A stretch of DNA of 64,000 bases from an uncultured Flavobacteriaceae bacterium (GTDB lineage: Bacteria > Bacteroidota > Bacteroidia > Flavobacteriales > Flavobacteriaceae), in assembly GCA_947494715.1 (NCBI GenBank), contig CANLWG010000001.1, positions 434,001 through 498,000 on the forward strand, written 5' to 3'. The notes under the pieces were generated by a model. That model made no database searches, had not been told where the DNA came from, and saw only the letters and a list, made by a program, of their open reading frames with translations. The number at the start of each line of letters is the position of its first letter. Position 1 is the first letter of the stretch. Made by a program: the position numbers and the translations under genes. This document shows, in pieces, positions 37,013 through 47,421 of the stretch.

Positions 37013-37177
37013 GCCATTGTAGGGTTAAGTAGGGGGTTTTTCGGTAGACGATATCTATGTCATAGAACTACGGTTTGGTTTTCGTTTTAACAATCGTTTT
37101 ATGCTTTAATTTCTGTCATGTGTTGTTATACTATCACTTCACTTGGTAACATGAAAAAATCATATTATTAGACTCTT

Positions 37178-40100
37178 CTAATTGGAGCCAAGATAAATGT
37201 ATCCATCAATAGGTTTTAATTCTTCGTTCTGTACCGTTATGATATAATAATAGGTTCCCGAAGGCAGTTTGTCCGAACTACCAAATGAATTAAAAGGAGC
37301 AGATCCGCCCCAATCGTTGCGATAATCGTTTGATTGGTAAACTAGGTTCCCCCATCTATTGAAAAGAACTAGCTTAAAGATATAATTACAGCTTTCGACA
37401 CCTTTAATTTCGAACAGGTCGTTAACACCATCGCCATTGGCGGTAACCGTGTCCGAGGTTGTAATTTTATCCAATCCGCATACCACACAGTCGGTATTTA
37501 CCAAAATGGTAAAATCCACAAAGTATTCACAGTTTCCAGTATCGGAATTATAGGATATTTGATGTTCGCCTATTCCAAAACTAGACGGGTCAAAAGAATT
37601 CCCATTGAGGGAGCCATCGCCAGTAAGTACTTCAAAAACTCCGGTCGTATCAAAGTTTGGAGGCAATAGGGTCGTCAAATCCAAAGCATCATCTTCCAGA
37701 CAGATTTCTTGGGTAATGAATTCCATACTCGGTACTACCGAGATTATCTGTGTATGACTGGTTTCATTGGCATTACAGTCCGTTGCCGTCCAAGTCCTAT
37801 GGATTTCATAGCCATTAATTGTACTTTCATTGGCAATTGTTTCCATAAAAGTCACTTCTACGGAGGTATCACAATTATCCACTGCCGTCAATACCCTGCT
37901 ATCCGGTATAGCATCGCAGGTCGTCTCCACATCTACAGGCAATAGCTCCCCGAAGGCTGGAGCCTCATTATCTTCCACCATAATGATTTGGGTATGGGAA
38001 GTAACATTTCCAGTGCAGTCCGTAGCGGTCCAATTCCTGGTAATCTCATAGGATGTTCCGCAGGAATCCGTTGCGTCAATCACTTCATCGAACATTACGG
38101 TTATATTGGGATCGCAATTGTCAATAGCGGTCAATATGGCAGGTTGAGGCACATTTTCGCAGGAGGCCGTTACTAAAGTAGGCAATGGCTCTACAAATGT
38201 AGGGGCGGTACTATCCTGGACCAAGATGATCTGGGAACAATCAATAGTGTTCAATACGGTATCCTCGCCTGGGTTCCTTATGCCATCTCCATTCGGGTCG
38301 TCATATTCCGTAACCGTATAGGTGCGGGTTATAGTACCGCTACAGTTAGTCGGATCAGGGCTGTTGGCGGCGGAAATCTCGATAACACCACAGAGAAGAG
38401 ATCCGATGTTGCCATCACCATTGCCCAAGGCTTCAAATTCTACTTGGGTTAGGCTTGTTACTGTTGGCGCGTCTTGGTAACATTCCACGGTAGTTGTTGG
38501 AAATGTAGGGCAAACCACATCAAAAACACAACAAACCGGGGATACATCCGCAATAGTAATAGTACAGGTATTAACATCCTCGAAGCCTACATTATAATCG
38601 GTACCGGCAGGAATAGGATCTGAAGTCCATATATTTCCATTAAATATACCCGGAGCACCTGTTCCCGTTACATTGTAAGGGGCTGTTCCGTCTAATTCGG
38701 CGACCAAGGTATAAAAACCACCTTGTGGGTTACAATTGGCAACTTCTGGTCGTACAAGGGAAAGACCGGGTCGTAAGGGAACCGTAATAGAAAGAGTTTC
38801 TACCTGTGTTCCGGCACAGAAAAGCGGTTTTAGCGAATAACTTGCGGTATAGGTTGAAGTGGTATTTACATTCACCGTTATGGAAGCTCCCGAACCCAAT
38901 GGATTCCCCAAACTATCGGCCCAATTAATATCATATAGGCTTTGAGGTAGACTAATGGACAAATCCACGGCAGTCCCCGGGGAACAAACAAAAGCACTAT
39001 CTGTCGTTGCCCTGACCTGTAGGGATACCGGCATTAAGTTTAAGTTAAGGTCCAGGGCATCACAAGGGGTGGTTACCCGTATCACATAGTCACCTTGGGG
39101 AACATTCTGAAAAAGGTGGCTGGTGACAGATGGGTCAGTTTCTGTAAACGTTTGTACGGCTGTATTTAAATCTGTGGTTTCAAATAGCTCATACACCATG
39201 GGATAGGTTGGAGTACCACTTGTTACCTCGGTTAGGATTATTCCTGATAAAGGATCGTTAAAATCGCAAAAAGTACCTGATGTAGCAGCGGTTATATTTT
39301 GAAATGGGGCAATACTGACCGGTGCCGTATATTCCCTTTCCTGGTTGCTGAGTGTAACGGCCGAAAAAATTTCGTTATCGTTCCCTGATTGAAATCGAAT
39401 ACCGGCAAAGCGCAGGACATAATCACCAGCGGCGAGATTATCAAAAGAACCGGACAGACCATCCGGAGGAATATCACCAGTTACCAATGTGCCCAATCCG
39501 TCACTACCGTCGTTGGTCCATAACTCTACATCTACACGGTCATTGGTGGTATTGGCAACGTTCATCGCCCCCATATCGTAAATAACCCGACCTGAATTGG
39601 AGCATCCACTAACGGTCTGTAGCATAGGGTTATATTGTGCTGGAGTGGTAACCTCAAAGGGAATTACCCTTTCCAAGCCGCAGGAAATCACCTTTACTTC
39701 ATAATCACCTAGAGGTAAATCTCCTATTATTGAGCGATTTATAGTCGTATTATATGTTATAGGGAAGTTTAAGGTATAGGAGCCTCCCAGAGTAAAGGGA
39801 TGTACCGGATTTATGGTAATACTGGGTACAAAAGGTACGGGGCTTATTTCGTAAGTTGTATCTGGAACAGTAGTGCCACTTCCGGGTAATAACGTTCTAT
39901 CAATTACCATGGCACCTGTTCCGTCCAAAACAGAAGGAGAATCCCGTATGTTTACCTCGTCCAGGGAATTCGTTTCCGGAAGGGTATCGAATTCTTCCAC
40001 CACCGTATGGCAATCATCCGATGCCGTAACCCTATAATGTCCAGGCCCCGGTAATGTATAGGAAAAATTGTTTGCGTCTAAGAAATTGGAAGACGTGACG

Positions 40101-41185
40101 CTTACCCATACATCGGGTGTAATTTCCTGGTCTATGATAATCGAATTTGTATTGCAAAATGCACCGCTGCCGCTTATCTGATGAATAGAGGTGCAAGTAG
40201 CTATGTCAAGACCCAGTATCGGGGTTATGTTAAGCAGATTATTGTCTATTGGTGGTACCACATCACTTTGCCCAAACAGATAACATCCATCGTTAAACGC
40301 CAAGGTATAGGTGTCATTTTCCCTTAATCCGGGAAGATAATTAAAAGTAACAGTAGCTCCGTTAACATTATGAAGCGTCAAATCTTGTGGCGCTCCCCCA
40401 TTAATGCGTATGGTAGCATTACCAGGAAGTATTACGGTATCTATACGATCTTGAGAATAGACAAGTGCCCTAAATGTTGCATCGTACATGGTACAGTCCG
40501 GGGCACACCTCCTTGGAAACTCACCACCTACCGATATAGATGCCCTGTCAAAATTATCGACTATAACCGGAGTTTGTGTTTCGGCTACCCCACAACCTAC
40601 ATCCGTTACGGTCATGGAAACCGATTCACCTCCAACCATATTGCCAAAGACATGGGATGTATTTGGGGTAGGCCCAAAGCTTTGCGAACCGGACTGGGAA
40701 ATTACCTCATATAAAAAGGGTCCTGTCCCCCCACTGTTTACACTTACGTTCAAAGTTCCATCCGGACTATAGAAATCGGCATCTATTGGGCATGAGGGGG
40801 AGGTATTGCTACTGGTGATATCCATAGCCTGATAGGTAGTTGTTATAACTACAGGATTTCCTGGATAAGGTATTTCGGTAGGTCCGTTTATCAATCGTAC
40901 GGAATAATTGCCGGGGGAAAGAGATGAAAAATTCACCGGTCCTCCGTTAATGGGAACGTTTTGTACAGTTTCTATCCCGCCTGGGTTGGTAAGAATGGCC
41001 TGCCATCCCAAGCATGGAGAACCACCTGGAAGCTGTATGCCAATTGAGCCATTGGCGGGACAGGTTCCTGAAGTAGCCGTTACCGTAAAGTTGTTCCCGT
41101 CACATTGTGCTTTGATAATCTGACAAGTAAAAACCAGTAGGAACAACAGCATTGGAATGCGTATTGAATGTGGTTTTATTTTCAT
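37178..41185 (-). CDS. Large adhesin-like surface protein with T9SS type B (gliding-associated) C-terminal domain
   Basis: The 1335-residue protein has a signal peptide ending IIKAQ and then a long series of immunoglobulin-like modules resembling SprB repeats, such as the first with [17 protein letters not shown]. Residues about 1000-1165 include two HYR-like repeats, each with APxF, LTAxDNCD and a TWTATDC...THTQII core. The C-terminal roughly 90 residues ([36 protein letters not shown]) form the type B sorting domain (CHU_C), which sends the protein through the type IX system with a PorP/SprF partner, encoded next. It is probably a cell-surface adhesin or gliding-related filament. Cys residues are frequent, suggesting disulfides. 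Confidence 0.88.
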   Translation of the reverse strand: MKIKPHSIRIPMLLFLLVFTCQIIKAQCDGNNFTVTATSGTCPANGSIGIQLPGGSPCLGWQAILTNPGGIETVQNVPINGGPVNFSSLSPGNYSVRLINGPTEIPYPGNPVVITTTYQAMDITSSNTSPSCPIDADFYSPDGTLNVSVNSGGTGPFLYEVISQSGSQSFGPTPNTSHVFGNMVGGESVSMTVTDVGCGVAETQTPVIVDNFDRASISVGGEFPRRCAPDCTMYDATFRALVYSQDRIDTVILPGNATIRINGGAPQDLTLHNVNGATVTFNYLPGLRENDTYTLAFNDGCYLFGQSDVVPPIDNNLLNITPILGLDIATCTSIHQISGSGAFCNTNSIIIDQEITPDVWVSVTSSNFLDANNFSYTLPGPGHYRVTASDDCHTVVEEFDTLPETNSLDEVNIRDSPSVLDGTGAMVIDRTLLPGSGTTVPDTTYEISPVPFVPSITINPVHPFTLGGSYTLNFPITYNTTINRSIIGDLPLGDYEVKVISCGLERVIPFEVTTPAQYNPMLQTVSGCSNSGRVIYDMGAMNVANTTNDRVDVELWTNDGSDGLGTLVTGDIPPDGLSGSFDNLAAGDYVLRFAGIRFQSGNDNEIFSAVTLSNQEREYTAPVSIAPFQNITAATSGTFCDFNDPLSGIILTEVTSGTPTYPMVYELFETTDLNTAVQTFTETDPSVTSHLFQNVPQGDYVIRVTTPCDALDLNLNLMPVSLQVRATTDSAFVCSPGTAVDLSISLPQSLYDINWADSLGNPLGSGASITVNVNTTSTYTASYSLKPLFCAGTQVETLSITVPLRPGLSLVRPEVANCNPQGGFYTLVAELDGTAPYNVTGTGAPGIFNGNIWTSDPIPAGTDYNVGFEDVNTCTITIADVSPVCCVFDVVCPTFPTTTVECYQDAPTVTSLTQVEFEALGNGDGNIGSLLCGVIEISAANSPDPTNCSGTITRTYTVTEYDDPNGDGIRNPGEDTVLNTIDCSQIILVQDSTAPTFVEPLPTLVTASCENVPQPAILTAIDNCDPNITVMFDEVIDATDSCGTSYEITRNWTATDCTGNVTSHTQIIMVEDNEAPAFGELLPVDVETTCDAIPDSRVLTAVDNCDTSVEVTFMETIANESTINGYEIHRTWTATDCNANETSHTQIISVVPSMEFITQEICLEDDALDLTTLLPPNFDTTGVFEVLTGDGSLNGNSFDPSSFGIGEHQISYNSDTGNCEYFVDFTILVNTDCVVCGLDKITTSDTVTANGDGVNDLFEIKGVESCNYIFKLVLFNRWGNLVYQSNDYRNDWGGSAPFNSFGSSDKLPSGTYYYIITVQNEELKPIDGYIYLGSN

Positions 41186-41208
41186 GGTAGGTTAAGTTTG
41201 GGTAAAGG

Positions 41209-41691
41209 TTACATAGCACTTCCCTGGTGTACGGCTTTAGGGTCAATAGTTTCTTTAGTCTTCTCGAGGTCTCCATTCAGGGATTCTGGGTTTATTGGCG
41301 AAGTATCCACCAATGAATTTGTTCCCGCGCCCCGGACGACCCCACAAATCAAAAGGTCGTCCGCGGAAGATGTTGCTAAAGGGGTGGGAAACTCAACGGA
41401 AATGTTATAAATGGTACCGATGGCCAGTATTTTGGTAACCTGTGGAGAGACTGCAAACAGTCCGCCGAACGTAAACACCGGCCTTGGGGAAATAGCAGTG
41501 TTTATGTTTTTTAGGGCTGTATCAGAATCTCCAAAATTCCAGGTCACCGAGGAAATCTGTCTGTTCGCTATTTGGTTGAAATAGAAGGGAGAATCCAAAT
41601 TTTGAGCTGTTGGTATTTTCGCCATAATCATCTGGCTGGATACCAGAATGAGAAATGATAATAGTAGGTCAAGCTTTTTAAAAAGGGACAT
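41209..41691 (-). pseudogene. Truncated T9SS-type surface protein, copy A (PKD-like fragment)
   Basis: From the ATG at 41691 (MSLFKKLDLL) the frame gives 160 residues. Its signal peptide is almost the same as that of the 1185-residue surface protein at 43601-47158. A PKD-like start follows (SSVTWNFGDSDTALKNINTA, PVFTFGG) and then the frame ends without sorting domain. A full-length member would be several hundred residues, so this looks like a 3'-truncated gene or pseudogene. A second, more decayed copy (B) lies 770 bases upstream in the gene's own direction, with about 85% similarity over the shared part. It might still yield a short secreted protein. Confidence 0.6.
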
Positions 41692-41990
41692 GATTAATAT
41701 TTTTGCCGGCCTTGAGTCCCTAATCATGCTTTGGGCCGTCCATGGGGTGGGGCGCCCAAATAGGGAAGCCGATAGTTTCAATATCAAAATTAAGCAGGAA
41801 AGTAAGCGGACGTTGGCGAGATCCAGTTAACGGTAGGTTCCGTTTGCTCATCGGTAGTGAACAATAGCGGATTGGCAGGAGGTCGTTCATTAGGTTGTCA
41901 TAAGGGTAGTCCCCTTTCGGTGCCAACCTGAATGCAGCCCTTGCTATAAGTGCTCGCAAGGAAGAACGAAATTGAGATAGTCAGTGAGTG
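41692..41990 (-). promoter_or_regulatory. Conserved 5' leader of surface-protein paralogues, copy A
   Basis: The region upstream of copy A matches the regions upstream of copy B (about 42450-42800) and of the intact 1185-residue protein (47159-47330). Shared elements include a run near the start codon (AATATTTTTrCC), AGGGAAGCC with ATCAAAATTAA about 80-110 bases upstream, and GTTAACGGTAGGTTC followed 12-15 bases later by ATCGGTAG. Retention over about 170 bases in three copies suggests a functional leader, for example promoter plus regulator binding site (CGGTAG direct repeat), rather than simple shared ancestry. Confidence 0.55.
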
Positions 41991-42093
41991 TCGTTTTTGT
42001 GTAGGCCGGTTTGCGTTTGGAGAAAGATCACATACCAATTATGTTGATTAGGAATTTATGCGTTCCCTCGAAGCATCCATAAAATGATGATTA

Positions 42094-42480
42094 TGTTCCC
42101 GGGCCCCGGACGACCCCACAAATCAAAAGGTCGTCCACGATAGATATCGCTAAAGGGGTGGGAAACTCAACGGAAATATTGTAAATGCTACAGTTGGTTG
42201 GTATTTTGGTAACCTGCGGAGAAACTGCAAGTGGCCCGCCGAACGTAAACACCGGCCTTGGGGAAATAGCAGTGTTTATGTTTTCGGGCGCTGTAGCAGA
42301 GTCTCCAAAATTCCAGGTCACCGATGAAATCTGTCTGTTCGCTATTTGGTTGAACTAGATGGGGGAATTCAGATTTCGAGTCATTGGTGTTTTTGCCATC
42401 ACCTTCCGGCCTAATGCCAGAAAGGTCAAGAGCATAAGTAGTGGGTCTAGCTTTTTCAAAAGGGTTAAGGTCAATATGGT
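42094..42480 (-). pseudogene. Decayed tandem copy B of the PKD-like surface-protein fragment
   Basis: The minus strand matches copy A from the CCCCGGACGACC segment to the signal-peptide codons. A nonsense codon (TAG, near 42356) stands where copy A encodes Tyr before FNQIANRQ, and the ATG of the MSLFKK start is lost (reads ATT). Remaining pieces of frame (MTWNFGDSATAPENINTA) are therefore not expressed as a normal protein. Copies A and B arose by tandem duplication of roughly 700-770 bases. Confidence 0.7.
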
Positions 42481-42800
42481 TTGGTAGGTTCAAGGTATAC
42501 GATTTGGATTTGGTTTTTTTCATAAATGCACAGTGGGGGACTGCCTATTTTGAGGATAAAATTACGAAGTAAGATGCGTGGGCGTTTGTGTAATCTTGTA
42601 AACGGTAGCTTCCCTCCGTTTAAAGGTAAAGTACAAGTGCAGATTGGTAATGCCTCGCTTGTTAATTTGCCAAAAGGGTATTCCCTTTCCAGTCCCCATA
42701 CACGTCTTAGTTGGGCGATTGCTGAACCTTTGTATTGGCTGGCTAGGAAAGATCGGGATATGGTCCTTGGGACTATGATCGGAAAGGGGAACAACATGTT
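42450..42800 (-). repeat. Leader copy B (decayed)
   Basis: This stretch aligns with the copy A and 47.2 kb leaders: GTCTAGCTTTTTCAAAAGGG near 42447-42466, AAGATGCGTGGGCGT (matching AAGAAGCGTGGGTGT upstream of the intact gene), GTAAACGGTAGCTTCC for GTTAACGGTAGGTTC, and AAGGGTATTCCCTTTCC beyond it, which matches AAGGGTAGTCCCCTTTCG of copy A. It supports duplication of the whole leader with the coding start. Apparent open frames here (such as 42526-42807) read across this duplicated leader and are not genes. Confidence 0.5.
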
Positions 42801-42882
42801 TGTATAAGATTGGTTTCGTGGTCAAATCACTTGAGTTGGTTTGCACTGACGATTATTTTTTTATGATCTTTTGAAACGTTTT

Positions 42883-43491
42883 CTATTCAATTTTTAATTT
42901 TAAGGAATCAAAAGAGTCTGTTTTAATTCCAATCAAGCCGTATACAGTCTCTCCTTTTTTAATCGTAGTTCCATTGATATCATATTCCAACATTTCAGTT
43001 TTAAACTTTTTGTTGGCAGAACCAGCAGCAATCATATTTCCACCTGCTAAACCGGGTCCAATAACAAATCCAATTGGTGTTGAACTAGTTTGCTGACCGT
43101 CCGACCCTGTTGTATACAGATTAACTGGAGTTAAAAACAAATACCATAGATAAGATGCCGGGCTTTGCTTTAATGTTTTAAAAACTTTGTCATTTTCCAT
43201 AACAAAAATTTCAGTTCCATTCTCATAAGCCAATTTGGCATCTCTTCCGAACATTAAATCTCTGTCAGAATTATTAGTTATTTTAATAGCTAAAAGCTTT
43301 ATTCCTTTTTTCAATTCTTTTTTGGAATATTTTTTATCTAATAAATCATATTTATATTCAAATTTTACATTGGCAGTTTCATTAGTTGAAATGTAATTAA
43401 TGGTTTTGGGTTCAATCATTTTGTAGCCGGAGGCACAATTTGTCAAAGTTAAAGTCGCTAGAAATAAAAGGAGAATTTTAATAATTTTCAT
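42883..43491 (-). CDS. Hypothetical lipoprotein
   Basis: The 202-residue product has a lipoprotein signal (LLFLATLTLTNCASG, Cys near residue 19). The mature part starts with a beta-rich region (ANVKFEYKYDLLDKKYSKKE, LLAIKITNNSDRDLMFG) and includes a hydrophobic Gly-rich stretch (IGFVIGPGLAGGNMIAAG). I do not recognise a family. Base composition is clearly more AT-rich than the surrounding T9SS genes, and it separates the decayed paralogues from their intact relative, which suggests separate acquisition or a rearrangement at this spot. Confidence 0.75.
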   Translation of the reverse strand: MKIIKILLLFLATLTLTNCASGYKMIEPKTINYISTNETANVKFEYKYDLLDKKYSKKELKKGIKLLAIKITNNSDRDLMFGRDAKLAYENGTEIFVMENDKVFKTLKQSPASYLWYLFLTPVNLYTTGSDGQQTSSTPIGFVIGPGLAGGNMIAAGSANKKFKTEMLEYDINGTTIKKGETVYGLIGIKTDSFDSLKLKIE

Positions 43492-43600
43492 TTATTTAAT
43501 ATTTGTTTTTACTGTTTTATAGCAGCAGTCGGTCTATCGAACAGAATCTTTTTTCCGGATCTGTTCTTGTTCGGTTCTTTTAAGAAAGTGGGCTTTCCGG

Positions 43601-46600
43601 CTATCGTTTGAGGGTAAAATGTTTCCTGTACTCCCTACCGTCACCGAGGTCCAGTGCGAACCAGTAGTCGGAGGACGGCAACGGGCTTCCCTTGAATGTT
43701 CCGTCCCATCCAATATCATCGGGGCGTATCTTTCCCAGCAGCTTTCCGTATCGGTCGAAAATATGGACTACGGCGTCGGGGAAGTCCCTTAGGGCCTTGA
43801 TCTGCCAATGGTCGTTCATCCCGTCGTTGTTGGGGCTGAAGAATTTGGGGTAGTCCAACAGGACCGTTTCCGTGGAATCCTCCCCGCAGCCGTCCTTGTC
43901 CCTTGCGTATACGGTATAGATCCCTCCCGGGAGCCCGTGGAACACATTGTCGTCCTGATAGCTTTCCCCGTCGATGGAATATTCCAGGTCGCCGTCCCCG
44001 GAAGCGATGATTTTTATATGGCTATCGTCGGAGAAGTCCTCACCGGTATCCACTTGTTGGATAATGGTCGGTTCGGTACGGGCCAATCGGAAGGAGGCCG
44101 AGCTTTCGCAGCTGACCCCGTTTTGGGTGCTGCCCATAAGAAGGGTATAGTCGCCCTCCTCGGTAAGGACCACCTCGGAAGAATCCGAGAGGATACTGCC
44201 ATCCTCGGCGACCCATGTCCAGGAGTCCGCATCGGAGTTTGCGGAAATGGTCGTGGAGGGCTCCAGGTCGCAGAGATAATAGGTTTGTTGCAGATCGATG
44301 ATCGGTGGTCGGATTACTACCAGATCGAAAGAGGTTTCCGAGTAACAATCGGGATTGTTTCCCTCGGCCACCCTTACGGTAACAGTCTGTGAATAGGGAT
44401 CTTGGTTCCTATAGGAAGCGGAGGGGAAACCGGACAGTTCCTGTCCATCGGCATCCAGGTAGGAGATCTGCAGTTCGCCGCGTTCCCCGAGTATAAGAGT
44501 TTCTATTCCAGAGGTATCAAAAAATGCATGGCCGTCCCCCTGGTCACAGGCATATATATTTGGAAGGGACTGTACGCTGGGGGCGTCCGAGGCCCGCAGG
44601 GTCAATGGGATTTCGGCGTAACAACCGGTAAGGGGATTGGTTACCCTTACCTTGATTACCTCCAGATAGGGAACCGTGTTGGTATACGGATTCGGTAAGG
44701 GATAGGGAAGCGGGAATCCCTGGGTATCCAAATAGGAAACCTGCATTCCGGTCTGGTTGCCGACCACGACACCTTCGACCTCGGGGGTATCGAATTCTGC
44801 AAACCCGTCATTGTCGCACACGATAAGATCTGGGAGGGCATGTGCCATGGGCATTGGGTTTACAATAAGGTCGAAGGTGGTATCGGCGTGAAATTTAGGT
44901 TCGCCCTCGTCGGTTACCCTTGCGGTAACGGTCTGGGAAAAGGGATCCTGGTTCCTATAGGAGGCTGAGGGGAAATTATGCAAAACTTGTCCATTGGCAT
45001 CCAGATAGGAGACGTTGAGTCCTGTCTGTGAACCAATTATTTGCGCCTCTATCGAGGAGACATCAAAATGGGCATAACCGTTCCCTTCGTCACATGCATA
45101 TTGGTCGGGCGGCCTCCCAACGGTGGGTGTGTTCAAGACCCGCAAGGTCAACGGGGTCTCGGCATAACAACTCGCAATAGGGTCGGTCACCCGTACCGTG
45201 ATCGTTTCCAGATGGGGGACCATGTTGGTATATGGATTCGGTAAAGGGTAGGAAAGTGGTGCTCCTTGGGTATTAAAGTAGGAGACTTCCATTCCGGTCT
45301 GGCCGCCCAACACAATGGCTTCAATGTTGGAGGTATCAAATTCGGCAAATCCATCGCCATTCTCATCGTTGGACGTCAACTCGTCTAGGGCATGTGCCCC
45401 GGGCAGTGGGTTTACGATAAGGTCGAAGGCGGTCTCGACATGAAATGTAGGGTCGCTCTGGTCCGTTACACTGACCGTAACGGTCTGGGAATAGGGCTCT
45501 AGATTCCTATAGGATGCTGAAGGAAAATCTTGCAGTACCAGTCCATTGGCATCCAGATAGGATACATTTAGTCCGGTCTGTCCACCAATTATTTGCGTTT
45601 CGATCAAGGAGACATCAAAATGGGCATGGCCGCTACCTTCGTCGCAGGCATACATATCGGGAGGTCTGTTCACTATAGGAGTGTTTGAGGCCCGTAAGGT
45701 CAACGGGGTCTCGGTATAACAATCGGTAATGGGATCAGTCACCCGTACTGTAATCGTTTCTAGGTGGGGTGTCGTGTTGGTATACGGGTTCGGTAAGGGG
45801 TAGGGAAGCGGGGATCCCTGAGCATCAAAGTAAGAAACGTCCATTCCGATTTGGCTGCCGACCACGGTACTTTCTACACCGGAAGTATCAAATTCGGCAA
45901 ATCCATCGCCATCGTCGTCCTGGACCACCAAATCGTTCAAGGGTCTGGCTTGTGGCTTAGGCCTTACAATAAGATCAAAGGAGGTCTCTTCAGGACATAA
46001 AGGTGTATACGGTTCATCATACGTCACCTTTACGTAAACGGTCTGGGAATAGGGTTCCTCGTTTCTATAGGACCCGGAGGGGAAACCGGATAGCTCCTGG
46101 CCATCGGCATCCATATAGGAGACATTTATGTAGGAGAGGTTTAAGCCTGTCTGCGTACCAATTATTTGTGCCTCGATGGAGGAGACATCAAATTGGGCAT
46201 AGCCGTTCCCCTCGTCACAGGCATAAAGGTTGGGCGGTTGTTTTATGTCAATAGGAGGGTCATAAGTTGTCAATACCCTTTCACTTTCATGGCAGCTTCC
46301 CGTAAGCGGGTCTGTCACTCGTATCGTAATTACCTCTCTATAGGGCGTTGTGTTCGTATACGGATTGGGAAGGGGAGAGGGAAGGGGAGATCCCTCGGCA
46401 TCAAAATAAGAGACTTCTTTTCCAAATCCACCTACAACAGATCCCCAATAACTAGAGTCGAACTGGCCAATACCATCACCATCTAGATCACAGGTGCTTT
46501 GGTCATAACCTAAAGGGTAATCCGAACAGCCTGAGGGAATACGGTTATTTCCAAATACCTTTAGGTAAAAGTGCGCATCCGGATATCCATAATTGTCCGT

Positions 46601-47158
46601 GGTATTATGAGTGTAAGGAGGACAGCCTCCTCTGAACCAGGAAGAATCGGTTTCATCCTTGGTAGATGCCAAATAGAAGCTGTTTGGCGTTAATTTTTCC
46701 TCAACTTCTACCAGAATTCTTTTGGTATTCGGCGGTACGGTTATTGGATTGTCAAAATTGGTGGTTAGAGTCTTCAAAGGAGTTAATCCATTGTTGGTTG
46801 GTGATGTCTCCAATTGAACCAGTTGGCTCTTTCCTAGCAGCGTAGCCTGGAAGAAGGAGGTCGGGAAGTTATCATCAATGGCGTATACATAGAAAGTTAC
46901 CCAAGCACCAAGTTCCCTTTCTACCTTGATTTGATAGGCTATTTCGGCAGAATTGATAATAAGCTCCTCATCTTCGGCAATCCCAAAATCCTGAAGCGTA
47001 AAGATCCGCCCCATATATGATGGACTACACGAAAACTGTGTACTGGGTACAATTCCTCCAACATTATGGGTCAAGGTTACCTGTGCGGTAAGGGTATGGC
47101 TCAGTGCAATACATAGCACGAACATAAAAAGTAGGTCAAGCTTTTTGAAAAGAGACAT
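43601..47158 (-). CDS. Surface protein with eight alternating modules and T9SS type B sorting domain
   Basis: The 1185-residue protein starts with a signal peptide (MSLFKKLDLLFMFVLCIALS, cut near LTAQ). Residues about 30-215 form a unique N-domain. Residues 218-952 are eight modules of about 85-100 residues that alternate between two types (A: DGFAEFD, PLPNPYTNT; B: YACDEGNGYAHFD, FPSASYRN). A further Ig-like part and the type B sorting domain (about 1095-1185: FSPNNDGMNDHWQI, VHIFDRYGKLLGK) follow. Export through the type IX system and surface adhesion are expected. Its signal peptide and leader are shared with the decayed copies at 41.2-42.8 kb. No PorP/SprF gene is adjacent, so it may use the one at 36.1 kb. 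Confidence 0.9.
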   Translation of the reverse strand: MSLFKKLDLLFMFVLCIALSHTLTAQVTLTHNVGGIVPSTQFSCSPSYMGRIFTLQDFGIAEDEELIINSAEIAYQIKVERELGAWVTFYVYAIDDNFPTSFFQATLLGKSQLVQLETSPTNNGLTPLKTLTTNFDNPITVPPNTKRILVEVEEKLTPNSFYLASTKDETDSSWFRGGCPPYTHNTTDNYGYPDAHFYLKVFGNNRIPSGCSDYPLGYDQSTCDLDGDGIGQFDSSYWGSVVGGFGKEVSYFDAEGSPLPSPLPNPYTNTTPYREVITIRVTDPLTGSCHESERVLTTYDPPIDIKQPPNLYACDEGNGYAQFDVSSIEAQIIGTQTGLNLSYINVSYMDADGQELSGFPSGSYRNEEPYSQTVYVKVTYDEPYTPLCPEETSFDLIVRPKPQARPLNDLVVQDDDGDGFAEFDTSGVESTVVGSQIGMDVSYFDAQGSPLPYPLPNPYTNTTPHLETITVRVTDPITDCYTETPLTLRASNTPIVNRPPDMYACDEGSGHAHFDVSLIETQIIGGQTGLNVSYLDANGLVLQDFPSASYRNLEPYSQTVTVSVTDQSDPTFHVETAFDLIVNPLPGAHALDELTSNDENGDGFAEFDTSNIEAIVLGGQTGMEVSYFNTQGAPLSYPLPNPYTNMVPHLETITVRVTDPIASCYAETPLTLRVLNTPTVGRPPDQYACDEGNGYAHFDVSSIEAQIIGSQTGLNVSYLDANGQVLHNFPSASYRNQDPFSQTVTARVTDEGEPKFHADTTFDLIVNPMPMAHALPDLIVCDNDGFAEFDTPEVEGVVVGNQTGMQVSYLDTQGFPLPYPLPNPYTNTVPYLEVIKVRVTNPLTGCYAEIPLTLRASDAPSVQSLPNIYACDQGDGHAFFDTSGIETLILGERGELQISYLDADGQELSGFPSASYRNQDPYSQTVTVRVAEGNNPDCYSETSFDLVVIRPPIIDLQQTYYLCDLEPSTTISANSDADSWTWVAEDGSILSDSSEVVLTEEGDYTLLMGSTQNGVSCESSASFRLARTEPTIIQQVDTGEDFSDDSHIKIIASGDGDLEYSIDGESYQDDNVFHGLPGGIYTVYARDKDGCGEDSTETVLLDYPKFFSPNNDGMNDHWQIKALRDFPDAVVHIFDRYGKLLGKIRPDDIGWDGTFKGSPLPSSDYWFALDLGDGREYRKHFTLKR
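44303..46507 (-). repeat. Eight coding tandem modules (A/B alternating)
   Basis: Modules occupy residues 218-302, 303-402, 403-494, 495-586, 587-678, 679-770, 771-860 and 861-952. Odd modules contain PLPNPYTNT and even modules FPSxSYRN, so the true repeat unit is a pair of about 184 residues (552 bases). Module 2 has an extra five residues (SYIN before VSYMDADG), looking like a 15-base duplication. Within a type the DNA is very similar, implying homogenisation and possible copy-number change. Confidence 0.85.
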
Positions 47159-47330
47159 TTCAAAATATTTTTACCGACCCTTGCCCCTGATTTTGATTTG
47201 GACCATCCATTTGGGAGAGATGTCCTAAGAGGGAAGCCAGTAGTTGTATAATCAAAATTAAAGGGAAAGAAGCGTGGGTGTATCCGCAATTCTGTTAACG
47301 GTAGGTTCTGTCCGCTTATCGGTAGGTATT
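47159..47330 (-). promoter_or_regulatory. Leader of the intact surface-protein gene (copy C)
   Basis: These 170 bases upstream of the 1185-residue protein match the leaders of the two decayed paralogues, including ATATTTTTACCGACC next to the start codon, ATCAAAATTAAAGGG further out, and GTTAACGGTAGGTTC followed by ATCGGTAG near 47295-47325. The match ends abruptly beyond about 47330. Being the only copy in front of an intact gene, it is the reference for any regulatory reading. Confidence 0.5.
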
Positions 47331-47421
47331 GCTAATTGACATTAAATTCGTATGATATTATATGAAAAAACCTACGAATATCAATTTTGACATTAAGGGG
47401 GAGATAAGAAATACCAATTGA

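Noticed and set aside
38090-38400. Frames antisense to the large T9SS protein at 37.2-41.2 kb
   Set aside because: They mirror conserved HYR-like modules on the opposite strand and have no independent features.
42526-42807. 93-codon plus-strand frame and its 108-codon antisense counterpart
   Set aside because: Both read through the duplicated leader copy B; similarity to the other leaders is at DNA level, not in either reading frame.
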